In this document: positions 13,784-18,816 of the stretch, piece after piece
Layout: each line of letters begins with the position of its first letter
Numbering within the stretch: the stretch's first letter is position 1
Source: Bacteroidales bacterium
Lineage (GTDB): Bacteria > Bacteroidota > Bacteroidia > Bacteroidales > F082
Assembly (NCBI GenBank): GCA_017508895.1
Contig: JAFWRA010000230.1
Span: 1 to 18,816 of the forward strand
Length of the DNA: 18,816 bases
Reading direction: 5' to 3'
The notes under the pieces: generated by a model
The model's input: the letters and a program-made list of their open reading frames with translations, nothing else
The model's database searches: none
What the model was told of the DNA's origin: nothing
Position numbers and translations under genes: made by a program

Positions 13784-16162
13784 TCATTCCTTCTTCAAAG
13801 CCTCCGCTGGATTCGTCCGCGCGGCCTTCAAGGTCTGCCAAAGCACAGATAGGAAGGCCATAAACATACCAAGGATGGCAGCCACGGCGATAATCCAACC
13901 GTAATGCTCGATGCGATAGGCGAAACGATCCAAATAACGGCCACAGAACCAAACGGCAAGCGGAATACCGATGAGTGCCGCGATACCAACCAAAACCATG
14001 TAGTCCTTCACTGTGCGCCACAACTCACGCTGGACGTTGCTGCCAAACACCTTGCGTACGGCGATGCTCTTGGTGCTTTGCTCGCTGTAATAGGTGCTCA
14101 TGGCCATGAGGCCGAGCAAGGAAATTAGCACTGACAGCAACATGAACAGTTCCAGCAGGCGCATGGCCATTTTTGCAGGTTGCAGCAACAAATTGTTAAG
14201 GTCTTTCACATAGCCGTTTTGCGCTGGTTCCACGTAGGTGCCGTTCTTTTCCTCGGAATAGTCGGCGTAGGCTTGCATAATGGCTTTTTCGGTCTCTCTG
14301 TAATCACCTGAAACATCAATCATTACACCATTGCCCCAAATCAAGTCTTCCGCACGAGCAATGATGACCGCCGAAAACTGGTTGGGTTCAGAAGATGCCG
14401 CCGAGCGCGTCGGGATGTCCTCATAGATTCCGCCTACGGTCTCGGGGTTGCTGCCGTTGATATGCATGTTGCGTGTGTAATAATGTGCCGTTGAGTCGCT
14501 CAAAGCGAGTTTTTCGGCCAAAGTCCTCGACATCCATACCGAATTGGTACGCAGTCCGAAATCTTCAACAACTTGCAAATCAAGCATATTGAAATATGTT
14601 TCGTCGCATAAGATAAGTTGCATGTTCACCCTTTCGCCTTCGGGCGTGGTTACAGTGGTACCCATATTCATCTGCCCAGCAAAACCGCGACCGTAGCCCA
14701 CTGCATTCACATTCGGAATCTTTTCCAAACGGTCGATGAGCGGCGCAATATCAGAATAATCTTTTACCCAGCATTGCAGCGAATACAAGCCCTCTGAACG
14801 CATGTTGGTGGGACGGTTCATCATGTGACGCATCTGCGCCTCCATCAAAATCGCCATGGCAATCAAGGCTATGGTGACTGTGTTTTGGAACACAATGAAA
14901 ATCTTGCTGAACACTCTTTTGGTTTGAAGCCGATAGGTGCCACGCACCACGTCAATCGGTTCAAAACGCGAGGCAATGGCAGCAGGTGCAATGCCCGACA
15001 GTACGCCCACCAATACTATGGCTGCAAGATAAACTGCCACAACGCCCACCGTCCAGTCGAATCGGATCAGTACAAACTGCCCCAATGATGCATCGATACT
15101 CATATCGCCGCCCCCAACGTTTTTCAGCAAACCGTTCATCATCGGGAACAAGGCACAGGCCAACAAAAACGCCAGCACGAAGCACACAGCCGTAAACGAC
15201 ACGGATTCAAGGATATACTTTAAAACGATTCTCCCTTTCGTGGCACCGTGAAGCCGCCTTGTGGCCATCTCCTTGGCGCGTTTTCCCGAAAGGGCCATGT
15301 TGAGGTTGATGTAGTTGAAAATGGCCGAAACGAGCAGCAGCAACACCACCACGGTCAGTGTTTGCATCACCGGCTTTTTACCTCCTTTGAACATCCATTG
15401 GTTGTCATTGAAAAAGACTTCCGGCAAAGTGTAAATCGGCATGGCACTCACGAAACCATCGGAGTAATTAGGCAGTCCGACCTCCTCGACCTTCTTTGCA
15501 AATTGCTCACGGTCAGTGCCTTCCTGAACTTTAATCAAGGTCATATATTGCCCAATGGAACTGAAAGGCTTTTGGTTGGGCAATGTGTTAAACTTGGGGT
15601 TGAGCAGCACATCGGAGTTAGGCATCATTGAGTTGGGAGCATCCTTGAAAATGCCACAGACCATGCTTTCGATTTTATCATCGAAATAGGTGATTCGGAT
15701 GGGCTTGCCGACGGCATCGCCGTTGAAGGCGCGGTTGGCAAGCGACTCGGAGATAAGACAATGCCCTTTGAGACGGTACTCGTCCATGCTGCCTTCGAGC
15801 AAGGTCAGGCTCGGGAAAAGATCAAAAATTTCGGGGTCAGTCTCGGTGATGACGGCACTGACAGGCTGTTCGTCGCCGAAGGTGATATAGCCGTCATAGT
15901 CGGAGCCAGAGATGCGGGCCACCGTTTCGGCTTCGGGAAGTTTGTCCTCAAAAACGGCCTTGTCCCACCACGATAGCGACATATAATCTTGATTTCCAAC
16001 GGCATAAACCCTATCTCTATAAGGGTTGCCGTAAGCCACGGAATACTGTTGATACACATAATTGCCAATCAAGATGACGAAGGCAATGGAAACGATGAGA
16101 CCGATGGCCTCGATGATGGTATAGAGTTTGTTTCGGGAAAGGAATTTGATGTAACTTGACAT
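13784..16162 (-). CDS. FtsX/MacB-like ABC transporter permease, full length
   Basis: A 792-residue permease. The ATG at 16162 (MSSYIKFLSRNKLYT) is chosen because the 26 codons before it are only the translation of tandem repeats and lie in the expected leader. One membrane helix (about 16-37) precedes a large periplasmic MacB_PCD-like domain (40-265). A first FtsX core follows (helices near 267-290, 318-343, 372-395) with the cytoplasmic coupling motif RRLHGA (302-307), then a helix at 422-442, a second periplasmic domain, and a second FtsX core (helices near 668-690, 722-740, 755-778) with VRKVFGS (702-708). This double-FtsX layout is usual for Bacteroidota MacB/lipoprotein-release relatives, which use an ATPase encoded elsewhere, probably to the right of this window. 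Upstream is a sigma-54 promoter with enhancer-like dyads, linking it to the nearby NtrC-type regulator. Substrate unknown; export of a peptide, lipoprotein or toxic compound is likely. Confidence 0.9.
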   Translation of the reverse strand: MSSYIKFLSRNKLYTIIEAIGLIVSIAFVILIGNYVYQQYSVAYGNPYRDRVYAVGNQDYMSLSWWDKAVFEDKLPEAETVARISGSDYDGYITFGDEQPVSAVITETDPEIFDLFPSLTLLEGSMDEYRLKGHCLISESLANRAFNGDAVGKPIRITYFDDKIESMVCGIFKDAPNSMMPNSDVLLNPKFNTLPNQKPFSSIGQYMTLIKVQEGTDREQFAKKVEEVGLPNYSDGFVSAMPIYTLPEVFFNDNQWMFKGGKKPVMQTLTVVVLLLLVSAIFNYINLNMALSGKRAKEMATRRLHGATKGRIVLKYILESVSFTAVCFVLAFLLACALFPMMNGLLKNVGGGDMSIDASLGQFVLIRFDWTVGVVAVYLAAIVLVGVLSGIAPAAIASRFEPIDVVRGTYRLQTKRVFSKIFIVFQNTVTIALIAMAILMEAQMRHMMNRPTNMRSEGLYSLQCWVKDYSDIAPLIDRLEKIPNVNAVGYGRGFAGQMNMGTTVTTPEGERVNMQLILCDETYFNMLDLQVVEDFGLRTNSVWMSRTLAEKLALSDSTAHYYTRNMHINGSNPETVGGIYEDIPTRSAASSEPNQFSAVIIARAEDLIWGNGVMIDVSGDYRETEKAIMQAYADYSEEKNGTYVEPAQNGYVKDLNNLLLQPAKMAMRLLELFMLLSVLISLLGLMAMSTYYSEQSTKSIAVRKVFGSNVQRELWRTVKDYMVLVGIAALIGIPLAVWFCGRYLDRFAYRIEHYGWIIAVAAILGMFMAFLSVLWQTLKAARTNPAEALKKE

Positions 16163-16201
16163 ATTGTTGAATCGATGATTGTTGAACTGTTGAATTGTTG
16201 T
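16163..16201. repeat. 8-bp tandem repeats filling the permease leader
   Basis: GTTGAA units start at 16166, 16181, 16189 and (as GTTGTA) 16197, that is at 15, 8 and 8 bp. On the minus strand they read TTCAACAR and run from the predicted sigma-54 transcription start (16200) to the ATG at 16162, so they form nearly the whole 5' leader. The period matches that of the repeats ahead of the regulator gene (12477-12513), although the sequence differs. Confidence 0.6.
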
Positions 16202-16206
16202 AGATC

Positions 16207-16226
16207 GTATGGCATAATCCGTGCCA
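16207..16226 (-). promoter_or_regulatory. Sigma-54 (-24/-12) promoter of the ABC permease
   Basis: On the minus strand, TGGCACGGATTATGCCAT reads with GG at 16225-16224 and GC at 16213-16212, exactly 10 bp between them, matching TGGCAC-N5-TTGC with only the first T of the -12 box changed to A. The expected start is at 16200, giving a 38-nt leader. An NtrC-type regulator gene lies in the same cluster. Confidence 0.75.
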
Positions 16227-16279
16227 AATTTGTAAAACAATACGAATCAACAAAATACGATTTTACCCTTTTGTAAAAG

Positions 16280-16318
16280 TGTAAAGTTTCTTTACAGTGG
16301 GTGTAAAGAAACTTTACA
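16280..16318. promoter_or_regulatory. Paired 17-bp dyads, probable enhancer (UAS) sites for the NtrC-type regulator
   Basis: TGTAAAGTTTCTTTACA (16280-16296) and TGTAAAGAAACTTTACA (16302-16318) are each perfect 7-bp-arm palindromes. They are also perfect inverted copies of each other, separated by GTGGG. Their centres (16288 and 16310) are exactly 22 bp apart, two helical turns, and lie about 88 and 110 bp upstream of the predicted sigma-54 start. This is the geometry of NtrC-type activator sites. A further half-like TTGTAAAAG lies at 16271-16279. As an alternative, the 17-bp stem could form in RNA at the end of the ATPase transcript, but no T-run follows, so a terminator is less likely. Confidence 0.65.
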
Positions 16319-16347
16319 GTCGGGGGCGATATTCAGCCTCTTTATTC

Positions 16348-17547
16348 TCAATATATCAACCCAACCATCCAAAGCGGCAATTTGTTGCCGTGAGGCGATT
16401 CGATGTCATCGGCCAAGATATAGGAATTGGGCAAATCGGCAATCTGGTCAAAGGTCTTGCCTTCGCCGCCGACTTCAAATGTCCACTTCCCGTCCACCTT
16501 GAAGTCGCCCTGCTGCTTGCCGTATTCCACCTTATGGCTATAGCTCAACTGATTGACGGCAAAGCACTCACGCACCGTGCCAATCTTCACTGGTGTGGTT
16601 GCCAAAGCATAAAAGAGGTTGGGGTTTTCAAGATAAATCTTGTCGGGCTTCTGCATTTTCTTCACGGAAACGAGGTCGCTGTAGAGCAGATGGATAAGTT
16701 TCGCGTCGGCTAAATGTCCCAGATATTCAATGACTGTGTTACGCTGTAACTCAATCATCGAAGCCATCTTGGAGATGTCCACATCGAAAGGAACCTGCTG
16801 CGCCAAGACATTCAACAGCGCCTTGACCTTTCTGCAATTGCTCGGATTCACCTTGCGAAGCTGCGGCAATTCGACATCGATGACATAGTTCGTCACCTGC
16901 TCAATGAGCGGATAATAATCGATTGGGTTTTTCAGATAGAATGGATAATACCCGTACTTCAGGTAGTCGTGGAAATGCTGCAACGGACGACACTTGTTGT
17001 TCACTTCAGCCGCGATTTCCTTGGCATCAGCCAGTATCTCTTCCAACGAATGGCAAGGCAGAGGAATACCTTTATAGAATTGGAGATATTCCCTGAACGA
17101 AAGCCCGGGCATATAATAGCCGCGGCAGCGACGCGAAAGGTCGGCATCGCCGTCAATCAACTTCAACAACGACGAGCCGCTCAAAATGATTTGAAGGTTG
17201 GGATAAGTATCGGCCACCTCCTTCACCTCGCGACTCCAGTTCTCGTATTTGTGCGCCTCGTCGAGCACCAGCAACTTGCCTCCATGTTTGTAGAACTTCT
17301 CGGCGACCTCTAAAATGGTATGTTGGGTAAAATAAGAGAAATCAAGGGAGCAATACAGCGCCTCCTCGCTACCGATACCATATTGTTGCCTGATGTATTG
17401 CCTCAACAAAGTCGATTTGCCCACGCCTCTCGGTCCCCGTATGCAAAGCATAGGAGCCTCCCAATTGACGTGGTTGATGAAGTTTCTCACAATCCCCATA
17501 TTGGTGGCATTGAGCAAGGCATCCTGTTTCTCAAATAACTGTTCCAT
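16348..17547 (-). CDS. AAA ATPase with DUF4143 C-terminus
   Basis: A 399-residue protein. The AAA_14-type ATPase occupies about residues 28-200: Walker A GPRGVGKST (38-46), Walker B KLLVLDEAH (91-99) and the sensor ILSGSS (120-125). Residues about 200-399 match DUF4143. The middle part (about 235-290) looks like a winged helix (ISKMASMIELQRNTVIEYLGHL). The tail has a PD-(D/E)xK-like arrangement, GDF (347-349) then TFEVGG (356-361), where many relatives show EVK; the closing SYILADDIE is family-typical. Such genes are multi-copy in Bacteroidota and their role is unknown. The gene has its own promoter and three palindromic repeats in its leader, and separates two permease genes that otherwise form one cluster, suggesting a cassette inserted there. 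Confidence 0.87.
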   Translation of the reverse strand: MEQLFEKQDALLNATNMGIVRNFINHVNWEAPMLCIRGPRGVGKSTLLRQYIRQQYGIGSEEALYCSLDFSYFTQHTILEVAEKFYKHGGKLLVLDEAHKYENWSREVKEVADTYPNLQIILSGSSLLKLIDGDADLSRRCRGYYMPGLSFREYLQFYKGIPLPCHSLEEILADAKEIAAEVNNKCRPLQHFHDYLKYGYYPFYLKNPIDYYPLIEQVTNYVIDVELPQLRKVNPSNCRKVKALLNVLAQQVPFDVDISKMASMIELQRNTVIEYLGHLADAKLIHLLYSDLVSVKKMQKPDKIYLENPNLFYALATTPVKIGTVRECFAVNQLSYSHKVEYGKQQGDFKVDGKWTFEVGGEGKTFDQIADLPNSYILADDIESPHGNKLPLWMVGLIY

Positions 17548-17564
17548 AGCGCTTTAGTTTAATC

Positions 17565-17648
17565 TGCTTTTTACAAAAAGCAATTTTATGATATTTTTGC
17601 TTTTTATAGAAAGCAATTTTTACTTAATTCTGCTTTTTACAGAAAGCA
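17565..17648. repeat. Three 18-bp palindromes at an exact 33-bp period in the ATPase leader
   Basis: TGCTTTTTACAAAAAGCA (17565-17582), TGCTTTTTATAGAAAGCA (17598-17615) and TGCTTTTTACAGAAAGCA (17631-17648) start exactly 33 bp apart, about three helical turns. The first is a perfect palindrome around AC; the others have one mismatched pair. The linkers are AT-rich and not conserved. All three lie between the predicted promoter and the ATG at 17547. They could be a triple operator on one DNA face or three hairpins in the mRNA leader. Confidence 0.75.
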
Positions 17649-17680
17649 AAAATAGGTATTTTTTGAATACCGTGCACAAA
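17647..17680 (-). promoter_or_regulatory. Promoter of the DUF4143 ATPase gene
   Basis: On the minus strand TTTG (17680-17677), a 22-bp spacer, then TATTTTTG (17654-17647). The last two bases of the -7 element overlap the first palindrome, so a protein on that site would cover the start of transcription. A small dyad GGTAT/ATACC (17655-17671) lies between the two elements. Confidence 0.55.
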
Positions 17681-17711
17681 AACCACCATTTTTTACCTAA
17701 TTTTTTCATTT

Positions 17712-18816
17712 TTACCCTTTCTGCAACACTTCTGTAATCCTCTTGCTGCAAATGGCCTGCACCACACTCGAAACAATCAGCGAAAGGAGCAGGAAAGCCG
17801 CGAAGAACGACAACAAGGCCACGGTCAGCACAAGGGAAACGGGCACATGATAGGCAAAGCCTTGCAGCCAATGCAACGAGAAATAGACTGACAACGCTGT
17901 GGCCGCAATGACAGGCAAAATATACATCCTCAGCCGGGTTTTCAGGTAATGCCCTTGCACCTCTCTGGTGCTGGCACCAAACACCTTGCGCACCGCCATA
18001 TTGAGCGACTCCTGATGCAGATGATAGGAAACCACACCAAAGAAGCCGAACAAGGCCAACAGCATCGCCGCAAGGAAATACAACAACGATAAGTGCCCGA
18101 CCTGACGTTCCTCACGGTAGAGTTCCTTCTCGCCCAAAAACGAATAGGAAAACACATCAGAAAAATTAAACGGACGCACCACTTCTTGAATATACGCCAA
18201 GGTCTGCTGTCGGTTTTCAGGCGCGATTTTCACCACGATATTCGGCTGTGCCTCAGGTGCATATTCCATGATAAGAGGTGAAACGGCATTGCGCATATCG
18301 GAGAAATTGAAATCCTTCACCACGCCCACGATTCTCCCCGATGTCACTGTCAGCGTCAAATTCTTGCCGATGGCTTCCTCAGCGCTCCAGCCCATTGCCT
18401 TGATCGCCGCTTCGTTGACCACATATTGCCCATTCCCTTCGTACATCCCATCAAAATAATCATCCAAATTCAAGTCCTTGCTCAAATAGTCGCCTGCCAA
18501 CAACTCCATCCCAACCATCTCTTGGAAATAGCCATCAGTATAAAGCACCTGAAATACAGCATCGTTTCCTTCCTCTCGCCCTTCCCAGTCCACGTCACGG
18601 ATGAAACCATTAGGCTTGGAAAAGTCACCCATACAAAGGCCGACGCTGTAGATGTCGGGGTTTTTCATCAGTTCGTCACGAATGGGTCCAACTTTGTAGC
18701 AGGGCGTTACCAGACTGTTGAGTGACACAATGTTAGACATATCAATGCCTTTGTCGGAATGTCGCATAAAAGTGAGTTGCAACAGAATTACAATCGTAAA
18801 CACGGCAGCAAGCGAA
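17712..18816 (-). CDS. FtsX/MacB-like ABC transporter permease, C-terminal half
   Basis: The frame is open to the right edge of the window, so 367 residues of the C-terminal half are seen; relatives have about 780-800 residues. The first visible residues (SLAAVFTIVILLQL, then TFMRHSDKGID) are the middle membrane helix and the loop that follows it. A periplasmic domain comes next with VNEAAIKAMGW and GRIVGVVKDFNF, then the last FtsX core with three helices and the coupling motif VRKVFGAS. The layout is that of the full-length permease at 13784-16162, so the two probably form one transporter family cluster. The GTG-type codon at 18803 is internal, not a start. The gene is followed by 164 bp carrying the promoter and repeats of the DUF4143 ATPase. 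Confidence 0.88.
   Translation of the reverse strand, partial: SLAAVFTIVILLQLTFMRHSDKGIDMSNIVSLNSLVTPCYKVGPIRDELMKNPDIYSVGLCMGDFSKPNGFIRDVDWEGREEGNDAVFQVLYTDGYFQEMVGMELLAGDYLSKDLNLDDYFDGMYEGNGQYVVNEAAIKAMGWSAEEAIGKNLTLTVTSGRIVGVVKDFNFSDMRNAVSPLIMEYAPEAQPNIVVKIAPENRQQTLAYIQEVVRPFNFSDVFSYSFLGEKELYREERQVGHLSLLYFLAAMLLALFGFFGVVSYHLHQESLNMAVRKVFGASTREVQGHYLKTRLRMYILPVIAATALSVYFSLHWLQGFAYHVPVSLVLTVALLSFFAAFLLLSLIVSSVVQAICSKRITEVLQKG

Noticed and set aside
16163..16240. Extended start for the full-length permease (26 extra codons)
   Set aside because: The extra codons are only the translation of tandem repeats and the sigma-54 promoter region, upstream of or at the expected transcript start.
16280..16318. 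Large inverted repeat as a terminator of the DUF4143 ATPase gene
   Set aside because: The stem is AT-rich and no T-run follows it on the minus strand; two separate internal dyads at 22-bp centres fit operator sites better.
17655..17671. Fourth unit of the 33-bp palindrome series
   Set aside because: GGTAT/ATACC has another sequence and is off the 33-bp phase; it is only a small separate dyad.
13784..18816. Frameshifted duplicate of one permease
   Set aside because: The two permease reading frames are both intact where visible and differ widely in sequence, so they are separate paralogues, not a broken copy.

Overview
The window is chromosomal DNA from a member of the Bacteroidota, most likely an uncultured Bacteroidales. 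Four things point there. The promoter elements have the phylum's TTTG/TAnnTTTG form. There are almost no Shine-Dalgarno sequences. One surface protein ends in a type IX secretion sorting domain. The gene families (S37-like lipoprotein peptidase, DUF362 lipoprotein, GH20 lipoprotein, DUF4143 ATPase, FtsX-type permease with a sigma-54 two-component system) are all familiar from this order. No rRNA, tRNA, CRISPR array, transposase or integrase was seen.

Left part (1-8440). A truncated Na/Pi-cotransporter gene on the minus strand sits behind a terminator and a leader hairpin. Next to it is a doubtful minus-strand membrane ORF. From 790 everything is on the plus strand: an acyl-ACP thioesterase, a secreted serine-peptidase-like lipoprotein, a BspA-type leucine-rich-repeat protein with a T9SS tail, a membrane-anchored metallophosphoesterase, a DUF362 lipoprotein, and a tight two-gene unit of a ClbS/DfsB-like protein plus a 59-residue winged-helix protein.

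Right part (8442-18816), all on the minus strand. In transcription order (right to left) it reads: the C-terminal half of an FtsX/MacB-like ABC permease; an AAA ATPase with a DUF4143 tail; a second, full-length FtsX-type permease; a second, unrelated AAA ATPase (archaeal-type ATPase_2 with a winged-helix end); an NtrC-type response regulator; a histidine kinase overlapping it by 4 bp; and a GH20 beta-hexosaminidase lipoprotein with its own likely promoter.

The main new proposal concerns this right part. Upstream of the full-length permease there is a textbook -24/-12 sigma-54 promoter. About 90-110 bp further upstream lie two perfect 17-bp dyads whose centres are exactly 22 bp apart. With the NtrC-type regulator and its kinase in the same cluster, this looks like a complete sigma-54-controlled ABC-transporter regulon: sensor kinase, enhancer-binding regulator, enhancer sites, promoter and target.

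The two AAA ATPase genes look like independent cassettes within that cluster. Each has its own Bacteroidota-type promoter and its own repeats: three 18-bp palindromes at an exact 33-bp period for the DUF4143 gene, and twin AAATTACCG direct repeats for the ATPase_2 gene. Short tandem repeats of about 8 bp also abut the start codons of the regulator and of the full-length permease.
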